A stretch of DNA of 11,960 nt from Chloroflexota bacterium. GTDB lineage: Bacteria; Chloroflexota; Anaerolineae; Anaerolineales; Anaerolineaceae. The first letter of the stretch is position 1. Each line of letters starts with the position of its first letter. The position numbers and the translations under genes were made by a program. Below, in pieces: positions 4,875 through 11,888 of the stretch. The DNA is taken from assembly GCA_012800995.1 (NCBI GenBank), contig JAAZIH010000225.1, forward strand, positions 1 through 11,960. The letters are read 5' to 3'. The notes under the pieces were generated by a model. That model worked only from the letters and a program-made list of their open reading frames with translations. It made no database searches and had not been told where the DNA came from.

Positions 4875-7088
4875 CTAAACGACACCACGTTCTTTGAGAA
4901 CTTTTACAATGGCGTCAACCACGTTGATACCCTTGCATCCGCGCCCAAATGTGGCGTCCATACCTGTTTCGGCTGCCATATCGGCACTGACTTGCGTGCC
5001 GCCAGCAATTAAAACGACCTTATCGCGAATACCTTTCTCGCGACAAAGCTCGTCAAGCTTGCGCATGTTTATGCGGTGCACGTCGCCGTGGCTGATAATC
5101 GTGGAAATTAAAATAGCTTGCGAGCCAGTTTCAATGGCAGCATCCACCATCTTCTCGATGGGTACAGACGTTCCCAAATAGTGATATTTCACACCATAGG
5201 TCTCGATTCCACCATGTTTGATGTCCAAAATCTCTCGCAATCCAACGCTATGTTCGTCCTCGCCAACCGTACCAGCGACAACGGTGAGATTGGTCTTCTT
5301 CACTGCAGCACGAATTTCTTCTTCGGATAGTAAAACGACTTTTTCTGGGATTTTCAGGTCGCGGCGATCAATGTCAAAGGTCACTTGTCCCTTAACTTCC
5401 AGGAAACAGCCTTCCGCTGGGTGCAAGACCATCAAATTAATCACTTGAGGATCTTCCAAGCCCATGCGTCGCGCGATTTCCAAACCAGCTTCGCGGGCGT
5501 AATCCTCGTTTTCGGGGATCATCATCTCTACCAGAACTGTTCCATCGCCAGCCCATTCCACTTCGGGTCTAATCAGGTTGCCTTTGCGGTAGTCCCAGGT
5601 TTTCTCAAGGCGTTTGTGCACGTTGTCTTCGGGGTCAAACTCGTCGATATAGGTAATCAGGTCAGGATTACAGAGCGTGCAACCACCGATGGCGTCACAA
5701 GCATGTGTGATGCCATCAGGCAGGTGGTTATCCCCAAAGTGAGCGCATACGGGTGCCAAATAGTCAGGGTCGCGTTCGATAATGCTTCCCGCAGCCACGC
5801 CACCATCACCCTGGCGAGCGATACCGTCGCCGGATCGTTCAGGATACTGCGCAGAATCGACAAAGAAACCTTTTTCAACCGCGGCAAAGTAACCGCCAAC
5901 TTCAAGGATTTCCTCAAGGAAAGCCACGGCGCGTTCTTTGATATCGCGTACCATATCACCAAGAGGACCATCGCGTTTGATTTGAATCATTTCATTCAGC
6001 CCGTCCATCGCCGCCCAGGTTTGTTTCACGGTTTGAACACCACGGATGTTGTTGTAGTGCCAGGGCACGTTGCGGCCTTCATCAGGCGTAATCGTGCTTT
6101 GGATGTCAGCACTGGTGAGCATAGAAATGATGGTATCGATGGTATGCGTGCGAATAGCTTCTTCGATGGAGCTTTCAATATAGCGCGTGTTTTGTTGCGC
6201 GCGCATTTTGAAATCCGAGAAAATTTCGCGCAGTGCCACAGCGTAGGGCAGGTCATACCAGAACTTTGGCGCGGGTGGTGAGTTAGGCGGTACGGTGCTG
6301 AGACCGATGAGGTCTTTGGGCATTCCCGAGCGCACACTATAAGCACAGTTGATGCCATGTTGCACAAGCAATTCGGGCATCACCAGCCAACCAGCTTTCG
6401 CGGTCGCGTTGGCGTTGTGCGCGCCGTCAATCTGGAAGATACCAGCTGAAGACATCACCTTTTTCGCTTCAGCAGCGTCCACAAAAGAGCGGTACATATT
6501 GATATTGCGGTACAGAACGTTGTATTGCGGGTCCTGATGCGCGCCGTTGATACCTTCTTCCGCGAAGAGAACAGCAACTTCGGGTCCAGCTACACCAGAA
6601 ACATAGCTGTGGAAGTTGATTGGACGGCCGACTTCTTCTTCAATCAGGTCAATCGCCTTGCGTGAGGCGCGAATTTGCTTGCGCGTGATGGGTACACCTC
6701 CCACACCTTCGGGGGTGCCTTCCATCAAACCATCAATATGGCTTTGTCCTGTGTGGCGAATGACCATCAAGTGGTCAGCACCATGCCAGGCACCCATGCG
6801 CATGCGACGGATATCATCTTCAAATCGACCAGAAGCGATTTCCGTTGTCACGACGGGTTTGGGTTGGGGATCGATGTTATCGAAATACTTCGAGGCGGGC
6901 AAGCCGATACTGCGTTTTAGGGGTTCCGCCATATCGCGATAGTGGAAAGGTCCCATATCAACGCCTTCTTCGGGCACAACACGCCAGGTCCAGCCTTTGC
7001 GGGGTGGGCGATAGTCTTCAAGATTCTCGAGAATCGCTTCAATGTCTAATTTCTTGTTAGGGTCTAAAGGTTGCATTTTCTTAGTCAT
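4875..7088 (-). CDS. oraE: D-ornithine 4,5-aminomutase, large (catalytic) subunit
   Basis: Adenosylcobalamin- and PLP-dependent subunit that, with OraS, converts D-ornithine to (2R,4S)-2,4-diaminopentanoate by radical 1,2-amino migration. At 737 residues it matches the family. An N-terminal TIM-barrel part (to about 400) and linker precede a C-terminal Rossmann B12 domain (about 595-737). The base-off B12 motif DEHSVG gives Asp611 and axial ligand His613; IST (661-663) and the GGTQVS loop (696-701) complete the site. Lys624, eleven residues after the ligand His in LDIK, is the expected PLP Schiff-base lysine: in the Clostridium sticklandii enzyme the pair is His618/Lys629, the same spacing. 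The ATG at 7088 lies 2 nt after the oraS stop, with GAGGAGG inside the end of oraS. Cys470 and Cys473 in a CTLC pair precede the linker. No residue I checked is lost, so it should be functional. Confidence 0.96.
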   Translation of the reverse strand: MTKKMQPLDPNKKLDIEAILENLEDYRPPRKGWTWRVVPEEGVDMGPFHYRDMAEPLKRSIGLPASKYFDNIDPQPKPVVTTEIASGRFEDDIRRMRMGAWHGADHLMVIRHTGQSHIDGLMEGTPEGVGGVPITRKQIRASRKAIDLIEEEVGRPINFHSYVSGVAGPEVAVLFAEEGINGAHQDPQYNVLYRNINMYRSFVDAAEAKKVMSSAGIFQIDGAHNANATAKAGWLVMPELLVQHGINCAYSVRSGMPKDLIGLSTVPPNSPPAPKFWYDLPYAVALREIFSDFKMRAQQNTRYIESSIEEAIRTHTIDTIISMLTSADIQSTITPDEGRNVPWHYNNIRGVQTVKQTWAAMDGLNEMIQIKRDGPLGDMVRDIKERAVAFLEEILEVGGYFAAVEKGFFVDSAQYPERSGDGIARQGDGGVAAGSIIERDPDYLAPVCAHFGDNHLPDGITHACDAIGGCTLCNPDLITYIDEFDPEDNVHKRLEKTWDYRKGNLIRPEVEWAGDGTVLVEMMIPENEDYAREAGLEIARRMGLEDPQVINLMVLHPAEGCFLEVKGQVTFDIDRRDLKIPEKVVLLSEEEIRAAVKKTNLTVVAGTVGEDEHSVGLREILDIKHGGIETYGVKYHYLGTSVPIEKMVDAAIETGSQAILISTIISHGDVHRINMRKLDELCREKGIRDKVVLIAGGTQVSADMAAETGMDATFGRGCKGINVVDAIVKVLKERGVV

Positions 7089-7090
7089 GA

Positions 7091-7450
7091 TTATGCCTCC
7101 TCAAACAGCCCATTAAGGACTTCTTTGTTTTCTAAAATAGCATCGCCAGCGGCTTTTACGTCGATGTCAAGTTTTTGGCTAAGCTTTAACAAAACATGTC
7201 CCGCGCCTTTGCCAAGCAAGCCAGCCTGATGGATCGCATCCACAATACCATGCGATTTGGCACTATTAATGCCCATTCTCAGTAAAATAGAACGCTCGAT
7301 GGATGGCGATGTGTGTGTGCGTGCCAGGTCGATGATGGGATCAACGACTTGATAGCACAAATCCCAAAAATGAGCTTTGAGCTCGTCGTCGCTAAGCGTT
7401 TTCAAACGTTCGTGACGAACTTCAAATTGTTTGATACGTTCATCTGTCAT
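7091..7450 (-). CDS. oraS: D-ornithine 4,5-aminomutase, small subunit
   Basis: 119-residue partner of OraE. OraS is needed for aminomutase activity and contributes to the heterodimer around the TIM barrel. The family core is clear: LSDDELKAHFWDLCYQVVDPIIDLA, then TSPSIERSILLRMG and GLLGKGAGHVLLKLS. Length is normal. It starts with ATG 12 nt after the ortB stop, with AAGGAG 7 nt upstream. Its final codons (Glu-Glu-Ala-stop) are also the GAGGAGG ribosome site for oraE, coupling translation of the two subunits. Confidence 0.95.
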   Translation of the reverse strand: MTDERIKQFEVRHERLKTLSDDELKAHFWDLCYQVVDPIIDLARTHTSPSIERSILLRMGINSAKSHGIVDAIHQAGLLGKGAGHVLLKLSQKLDIDVKAAGDAILENKEVLNGLFEEA

Positions 7451-7462
7451 TTGTGTCTCCTT

Positions 7463-8875
7463 TTATTCTTCTTGTGGTAAATTGGCACGCACCCAATCGG
7501 GTGTGCTCTTGATATCAGCTGCCAAAAAGGCGATATCTTCGTCAGTCCAGGCTTCCACGGGAAGGCGTTTGGCAGCGTTGCGCAGGTAGGAATGTCTGAG
7601 ACTTTCCATATCCTGTGCTTTGCCCCGCACCTGGTCAAGCCGTTCGGGTAAAACGATGGTTTTGCCGGGTACGTTTTCAGCGGGGTCGCCAACGTAAACC
7701 TTGATACCATTTTCGCGCGCGAAACTGAGTTGGCTGTTGTGATGTTTGCCAGCGCCGGTATATTCGGTTTCCTGCACCACGACAATTTGATCGCGGTCCA
7801 TTTGGCGCGCCATGGCAACGGCAGCGGTCAGACTGGTGTTTCCTGCAGGACCACGCTCGATACCTTCCAGTTTGGTCAGCAACTCGGTCACGTAAAAGAC
7901 CTCGCCCTGGGTCACGAGCTGGTATTCGTCCATGTAACGCAAACTGCGCGCCGCGTTGCGGGGCACGTCAGCGCGATCCGGCCAGGTGGCAAAGGGTACG
8001 CCGAAACCGGTGTGCCCGGTGGTGAACGATTTTTTGTTGAAGTCTGTATCAGACGCCATGTGCAAGCCGCTCAAATCAACTGAGCAAGCCACAATGCGGG
8101 TGTCGGTCGCGCCAGCGGCTAAGATACCACGCGCTGTACCGGTCAGGTTGCCCCCACCCGCTTGGGTGATGATAACAGCGTCAGGGTCCTGGCCATATCG
8201 CGCGCGTACTTGCTCAACAATTTCGCTGCCGAGTGTTTCCACGCCACGAATGCCGAAAGGTGTATACAAACTGGCGTTGAAGAAGCCGGTTTGTTCAAGC
8301 GTGAGCAAATGGATGTAGAAAAGCTCCGGTCCGACGGTCAGTTTAATCACTTCCGCGCCATAGGCTTCGCATTTACGTCCTTTTTCGATGATTTCAGGTT
8401 GACCAACACCACGTGAGTCATAAACTTCCTGAATGACGATACACTTCAGGCCGCGTTGGTTGGCTTGTGAAGCAACTGCGGCGCCATAATTGCCACTGGT
8501 GGCAGCCACAACGCCTTTGAAACCTTTTTTAGCGGCTTCAAAAACCGAAAGTGCTGCCCGGCGGGCTTTGAAACTACCTGAGGCGTTCGCGGCTTCATCT
8601 TTCAAAAGAATTCGCGCGCCTTTGCCTGGTTCGGAGATTTTCCGCACCGCATCGGTCAGGCGTTTGAGTTCAAAAAGGGGTGTGTTGCCGACCTTGGTTT
8701 CAGCCTGAATTTTAACAATCTCTTCATGGCTATAACCGGTATCACGCATCATGCGTTCGTAGTCAAAAGCAATTGGGCTGGAAATATAATCGTCATAATC
8801 CATTCCCACAGAGGCTTTCATGATTTCGTTACTGCGTGCCATAACGGCACTGTAGCTGTTATCGCGCGCGCTCAT
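7463..8875 (-). CDS. ortB: 2-amino-4-oxopentanoate thiolase, beta (PLP) subunit
   Basis: 470-residue fold-type II PLP enzyme (threonine synthase/tryptophan synthase beta relatives). With OrtA it cleaves 2-amino-4-oxopentanoate with CoA to alanine and acetyl-CoA, the last step of ornithine oxidation. Visible: the PLP lysine Lys103 in NASGSFKARRA, the substrate-side loop TSGNYGAAVA (126-135), the glycine-rich phosphate loop QAGGGNLTG (238-246), and QETEYTGAGKHHNS near residue 385. Length equals the clostridial enzyme (about 470). The start codon overlaps the ortA stop by 1 nt (TAATG), with GAGGAGG just upstream, so the two subunits are translationally coupled. A generic threonine-synthase-like lyase is unlikely given the ortA neighbour and the full pathway around it. 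Confidence 0.95.
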   Translation of the reverse strand: MSARDNSYSAVMARSNEIMKASVGMDYDDYISSPIAFDYERMMRDTGYSHEEIVKIQAETKVGNTPLFELKRLTDAVRKISEPGKGARILLKDEAANASGSFKARRAALSVFEAAKKGFKGVVAATSGNYGAAVASQANQRGLKCIVIQEVYDSRGVGQPEIIEKGRKCEAYGAEVIKLTVGPELFYIHLLTLEQTGFFNASLYTPFGIRGVETLGSEIVEQVRARYGQDPDAVIITQAGGGNLTGTARGILAAGATDTRIVACSVDLSGLHMASDTDFNKKSFTTGHTGFGVPFATWPDRADVPRNAARSLRYMDEYQLVTQGEVFYVTELLTKLEGIERGPAGNTSLTAAVAMARQMDRDQIVVVQETEYTGAGKHHNSQLSFARENGIKVYVGDPAENVPGKTIVLPERLDQVRGKAQDMESLRHSYLRNAAKRLPVEAWTDEDIAFLAADIKSTPDWVRANLPQEE

Positions 8876-9162
8876 TATGCCTCCTCTTCGTCGATACCGA
8901 TATCTAAGAGTTCAGCCATGGTTGGTCCAAAACTGTGGTTATAGCTGGGATTGACCACCTTTAACATGCCCTGATGCTTTCGCCCAATGAGCGATTTGAC
9001 AGTTACTTCATCACCTATCTCAGCGTCCGCAGTCAAAAAACCGCTTAAGCGCATGAGGTATGGGGTTTTCTTGGTATCTTCGGGTAAGTTCTGAGCACGT
9101 TCCGCGGGTTGCAAAACAACGCGCTCAATTTCAACCCAGGTTCCTTTTTCGATTTTTGCCAT
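8875..9162 (-). CDS. ortA: 2-amino-4-oxopentanoate thiolase, alpha subunit
   Basis: 95-residue subunit that pairs with OrtB. It has the typical OrtA pattern: WVEIERVVLQPAERA, then PEDTKKTPY, GFLTADAEIGDEVTVKSLIGR and VVNPSYNHSFG. It is a small beta-rich protein with no transmembrane segment or Cys. The ATG lies 3 nt after the ord stop, with GAAGGG 8 nt upstream inside ord. Its end codons Glu-Glu-Ala-stop provide the GAGGAGG ribosome site for ortB. The ortA-ortB order and overlap match the clostridial ornithine operon, which makes the call firm despite the small size. Confidence 0.94.
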   Translation of the reverse strand: MAKIEKGTWVEIERVVLQPAERAQNLPEDTKKTPYLMRLSGFLTADAEIGDEVTVKSLIGRKHQGMLKVVNPSYNHSFGPTMAELLDIGIDEEEA

Positions 9163-9165
9163 AGC

Positions 9166-10203
9166 TTAAACCCTTCGGGTATAAGCTGTTTCGCCCATCA
9201 GTGCTGCTGGTGTAGGCATGTCAATCATGCGTTTGAGTCCAGGTGTAGCAGCGAAAACGTGGGGGATCATGTTGACGGCGATGCCCTGGGTGGCGATGCC
9301 ACCAGCATATTCAGGGGTAATCGCCATATGGACTTCGGGCGTACCGTAGATGTTGATGTAATCACCAGTGTCCTGCCCCTCAAGCTGAGGATGGACCTGT
9401 TGTGGGTGGATGAGGCGGATAACTTCTTTATCGCCACGGTAGCCGATGCCAATGTGCGCGCAACCAGCCACCATGCCGGGTTCAATGACCACATGCGGGG
9501 TTTCGCGGCGCACGGAGCTGACGATAGGCTCGCGGATTTCTTCGATGCGGTCAACGCCCAATCCAATGGCATCGCTAATCATGCGAATGGATTCCGGAAA
9601 ACCGACGTGCCCAACAATGGTGCCGGCTTCAACGCCAGCGCGGAAAGCTTCGGGGCTGGTGCCCACACCCTGGGTTTCCATGACGGTGGGCCCGTAAGGG
9701 CTAAGGTCATTGACGCGTGAAGCTTCAATGCGTTCCACCTCATGGCAACCGCCGGTCAGCATGACGACCATCAGATCAAGCACGTAGCCGGGGTTCACGC
9801 CAGTACCCAGGATGCTCACCCCGTTGGCTTTGGCGAGTTCATCCAGCTCTTTGGCGAGTTCGGGGTTTTGCGCTTCCGGCGTTGACATTTCCTCGGCGAT
9901 AGAAATACAGTTGATGCCCGCTTTGAGAATTTTGCGCAAATCCGGCATTTGTTTTCCAGTCCACGAAGTGGTGGCGATGACTACAACGTCGACTTTTTCT
10001 TTATCTAAGACGGTTTCGGGCTTGTTGGTGACGATTACGCCGGTGTTTTCCACACCGATAACCTCACCCAGGTCTTTGCCGTTATAACCTTCGTAGCCAT
10101 CCACAGCGGCAACGATTTTGAGACCTGATTTTTTGAGCGCGAGCTTGGCCATGCCACTGCCCATTGCACCCAACCCCCATTGAAGCACACGAATTTGTTT
10201 CAT
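9166..10203 (-). CDS. ord: 2,4-diaminopentanoate dehydrogenase
   Basis: 345-residue NAD(P)-dependent amine dehydrogenase, in sequence a relative of the DapB-like Rossmann dehydrogenases. It oxidatively deaminates (2R,4S)-2,4-diaminopentanoate to 2-amino-4-oxopentanoate plus ammonia. The N-terminus carries the dinucleotide motif WGLGAMGSG (residues 9-17); VDVVVIATTSW (73-83) and ISIAEEMSTPEA follow. Signatures shared with clostridial Ord include GVSILGTGVNPGYVLDLMV, RVNDLSPYGPTVMETQGVG, GHVGFPESIRMI, HPQQVHPQLEGQDTGDYI and a C-terminal MIDMPTPAALMG. The ATG at 10203 has AAGGAG 8 nt upstream. It is the first gene of the six-gene minus-strand operon, so its upstream region should hold the main promoter. 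Confidence 0.96.
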   Translation of the reverse strand: MKQIRVLQWGLGAMGSGMAKLALKKSGLKIVAAVDGYEGYNGKDLGEVIGVENTGVIVTNKPETVLDKEKVDVVVIATTSWTGKQMPDLRKILKAGINCISIAEEMSTPEAQNPELAKELDELAKANGVSILGTGVNPGYVLDLMVVMLTGGCHEVERIEASRVNDLSPYGPTVMETQGVGTSPEAFRAGVEAGTIVGHVGFPESIRMISDAIGLGVDRIEEIREPIVSSVRRETPHVVIEPGMVAGCAHIGIGYRGDKEVIRLIHPQQVHPQLEGQDTGDYINIYGTPEVHMAITPEYAGGIATQGIAVNMIPHVFAATPGLKRMIDMPTPAALMGETAYTRRV

Positions 10204-10225
10204 TGATTAATCTCCTTAATTTTTT

Positions 10226-10231
10226 TTTATA
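10226..10231 (-). promoter_or_regulatory. Possible -10 box of the ord operon
   Basis: TATAAA on the minus strand, about 23 bp before the ord start and followed by an A-run, would place a start of transcription just before the ribosome site. No good -35 box is present at 16-18 bp, so this is tentative. GATTAATC palindromes flank it and could be operator half-sites. Confidence 0.25.
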
Positions 10232-10306
10232 TCGCGGTGATTAACGCGTTTGTTTTTAAAGATTAATCCGACAGAATAACATTCTCTCGCTGCCATGCAT
10301 TTTGAA

Positions 10307-10374
10307 GGCTCACATCTGATTTATGATCTCCAATTTGAGCCCGAAAGGCAGTAACACAGGGCGAAAGACTGCCT
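10307..10374. repeat. Two adjacent stem-loops in the ord-selD intergenic region
   Basis: GGCTCA (10307-10312) pairs with TGAGCC (10336-10341). Then, after a 4-nt linker, AGGCAGT (10346-10352) pairs perfectly with ACTGCCT (10368-10374) around a 15-nt loop. Both stems can form on either strand. No T-run follows either. They may be a structured leader RNA for one of the divergent transcripts or a small dispersed repeat. Confidence 0.45.
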
Positions 10375-10504
10375 GATTCATTTAGACACGCATGAAAACC
10401 ATCGGACGCTTTTCTCGCCCGAGACATCAAACGTATCAACTCGTTTCGGCTATTAATACCTGCTGCCGAAGCGCTTCCATTATACCTGTAGTCGCTTTAT
10501 TAAG

Positions 10505-10528
10505 GTAGCGAAGCGAAGTAATCGCTAC
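10505..10528. repeat. 7-bp stem-loop, possible dispersed repeat
   Basis: GTAGCGA (10505-10511) pairs perfectly with TCGCTAC (10522-10528) around a 10-nt loop containing AGCGAAGTAA. The unit resembles short GCGAAGC-type palindromes that recur between genes in many bacteria. That it is a repeat in this genome is unverified, since only one copy lies in the window. Confidence 0.4.
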
Positions 10529-10625
10529 TCGCCCATCTACAGTCACCCTTTTTAGGCTTTCTTGCGTTATAGGTTTTGTATTATTTTGCAAGGGATGGAT
10601 TGTTCCCAACATGAAATAAATCGGA

Positions 10626-10631
10626 TACAAT
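10626..10631 (+). promoter_or_regulatory. Candidate -10 box of selD (leaderless transcript)
   Basis: TACAAT ends 7 nt before the selD ATG, so transcription would start at or next to the start codon. No Shine-Dalgarno is seen before the ATG, which fits a leaderless mRNA. A weak -35 (TTCCCA, 10603-10608) is at 17-bp spacing. In-frame TGA at 10612-10614 rules out a start much further upstream. Confidence 0.45.
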
Positions 10632-10638
10632 AATTCCC

Positions 10639-11706
10639 ATGGATAAAAATGCCCAAGACATCCGCTTGACCGCGCTGTCAAGCACTGCTGGTTGAGCCTC
10701 AAAACTAAGTGCTGAAGCACTGGCGCAGGTTCTGCAGCCAATCAAAGCGAAATTTATTGCTGAAGACTACCCAGACTTGCTGGTTGGTCTCAGTATGCCT
10801 GATGACGCCGCTGTGTGGAAACTGAACGAGCATAGCGCGGTGGTCTTAACGACCGACTTCTTTACACCGGTCGTGGATGACCCCTATGCCTATGGCGCCA
10901 TCGCGGCTGCCAACAGCATTTCCGATATCTATGCGATGGGTGCTAAACCTGTTTTGGCGCTTAATATCGCCGCCTTGCCCGCGAACTTACCGGTGGAAGT
11001 TTTGCGCGAGATTATGCGTGGTGCGGCAGATAAGTGTGATGAGGCGGGCGTGGTCATTGCTGGCGGACATACCGTAACCGATCCCGAACCTAAATTTGGT
11101 TTAGCTGTTTTAGGTTTGGTGGATCCTGTGGATATCCTTACCAAAAAGGGCTTGCAGGCAGGCGACGCGCTGTTTTTGAGCAAACCTTTGGGCATTGGGG
11201 TAAGTACGACCGCCCTAAAACGTGGCAAGTTAGGTCCAGATGCTCTGCAAGCAATTACCGATTGGATGATGCGCCTGAACAAAGACGCGGCAGAGCTGGC
11301 AGAAGCCTGTGACTTGCAGGCGGTGACCGATATTACCGGCTTTGGACTTATGGGGCATGCATCAGAAATGGCAAAGGTTTCTGGCGTCGGGCTGGAGTTT
11401 TGGTATGACCATTTGCCGGTCCACGATTGTGCGCGGGCTTGCATTGAGGCTTTTACCTATCCCGGTGGCGCGTTTAACAACCACAAGTATTTTGGCAAGG
11501 ACGTTTTTCTTGACTCCGAACTGACTGAAAACCAACACATGGCCATTTTTGACCCACAGACCAGCGGTGGCTTGTTGATGGGTGTGCCTGCTGAAAAAGT
11601 TTCGAGGTTCAAGGCTTTGGCAGATGAACGCGGTGTTGATGTTTGGGAAATTGGCAGGGTTTTAGCTGAGAACGAATATCGTCTGCTGGCTCAAAAGCCA
11701 AATTAA
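10639..11706 (+). CDS. selD: Selenide, water dikinase (selenophosphate synthetase), a selenoprotein with in-frame TGA (Sec19)
   Basis: Makes selenophosphate from selenide, ATP and water, the selenium donor for Sec-tRNA. Translated from ATG 10639 through one in-frame TGA (10693-10695) it gives 355 residues (E. coli SelD has 347). The N-terminus reads IRLTALSSTAG-Sec-ASK, aligning with E. coli IRLTQYSHGAG-Cys17-GCK: the TGA stands exactly at catalytic Cys17, Lys22 matches essential Lys20, and Ser21 replaces the dispensable second Cys. Family motifs follow: MPDDAAVW (53-60), TTDFFTPVVDDP (71-82), SISDIYAMGAKP, AGGHTVTDPEPKFGLAVLG (141-159), TDITGFGLMGH (230-240) and DPQTSGG (305-311). A conventional caller would start at TTG 10777 and lose the active site. 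A SECIS-like hairpin follows the TGA. The gene is divergent from the ornithine operon and ends in a terminator. Confidence 0.93.
10693..10732 (+). promoter_or_regulatory. Bacterial-type SECIS element in selD
   Basis: The UGA is the foot of a hairpin. GAGCCU (10694-10699) pairs with AGGUUC (10727-10732, one G-U), an internal loop follows, then AGUGC (10708-10712) pairs perfectly with GCACU (10717-10721) around the 4-nt loop UGAA. The loop G at 10714 is about 19 nt after the UGA. Position within the coding region, spacing and a G near the start of the loop fit bacterial SECIS rules for SelB binding. The fold was done by eye. Confidence 0.75.
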
Positions 11707-11708
11707 TT

Positions 11709-11723
11709 GCGTCGGCGAGACGC
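11709..11723. repeat. Short hairpin just after selD
   Basis: GCGTC and GACGC form a 5-bp stem around GGCGA, 2 nt after the selD stop codon. It has no T-run. It may help protect the mRNA 3' end or be part of a dispersed repeat. Confidence 0.35.
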
Positions 11724-11750
11724 CTCCGCGAGCAAATAAATTAAGTGCTC

Positions 11751-11780
11751 AACCGTGGTTAGAAGTCCACGGTTTTTTGT
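11751..11780 (+). terminator. Rho-independent terminator of selD
   Basis: A perfect 8-bp stem AACCGTGG (11751-11758) / CCACGGTT (11767-11774) with an 8-nt loop is followed by a T-rich tail (six T to 11778, then GTTTT). It lies 45 nt after the selD stop and is in the right orientation to end that transcript. Confidence 0.88.
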
Positions 11781-11830
11781 TTTACTCTACGGTGAAAAGG
11801 CTTTGGATGTGATGGTTTGTTTACCTACTG

Positions 11831-11854
11831 GTGCGTGGCATCCTTGCCGCGCAC
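11831..11854. repeat. Strong 10-bp stem-loop, REP-like
   Basis: GTGCGTGGCA (11831-11840) pairs with TGCCGCGCAC (11845-11854) with one G-U and loop TCCT. It is not followed by T on either strand, so a terminator role is unlikely. GC-rich palindromes of this form are often dispersed intergenic repeats; only this copy is in the window. Confidence 0.5.
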
Positions 11855-11888
11855 AAAGAATATCAATTACTCACCTGAGAAAGGCAAA

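Larger units (their letters stand above)
10204..10638. other. Divergent intergenic region between ord and selD
   Basis: These 435 bp hold no convincing gene; a 101-codon minus-strand frame at 10436-10741 looks spurious. They must carry promoters for the ornithine operon (minus) and selD (plus). Several stem-loops lie here (10307-10374, 10505-10528), plus AGAAT-N3-ATTCT (about 10273-10285), a 10-bp GAAGCGCTTC palindrome near 10475, and two copies of the 8-bp palindrome GATTAATC (10205-10212, 10261-10268). I could not match them to a known riboswitch, B12 box or tRNA-Sec. Confidence 0.5.

Noticed and set aside
5385..6281. 298-codon plus-strand open frame
   Set aside because: It lies wholly antisense to oraE, whose sequence matches its family throughout. 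It has no recognisable motif and is a codon-bias shadow.
9109..9720. 203-codon plus-strand open frame
   Set aside because: Antisense to ord and the start of ortA, which are both clear. Composition (many His, Asn, Phe, Asp) is typical of a mirror frame.
10300..10380. Cobalamin riboswitch or tRNA-Sec in the ord-selD intergenic region
   Set aside because: Stems are present, but there is no B12 box, no GCCACUG core, no TTCGANTC arm and no CCA end in the right places.
10436..10741. 101-codon minus-strand open frame
   Set aside because: It overlaps the selD start and SECIS antisense, has no motif and crosses a stem-loop. Probably chance.
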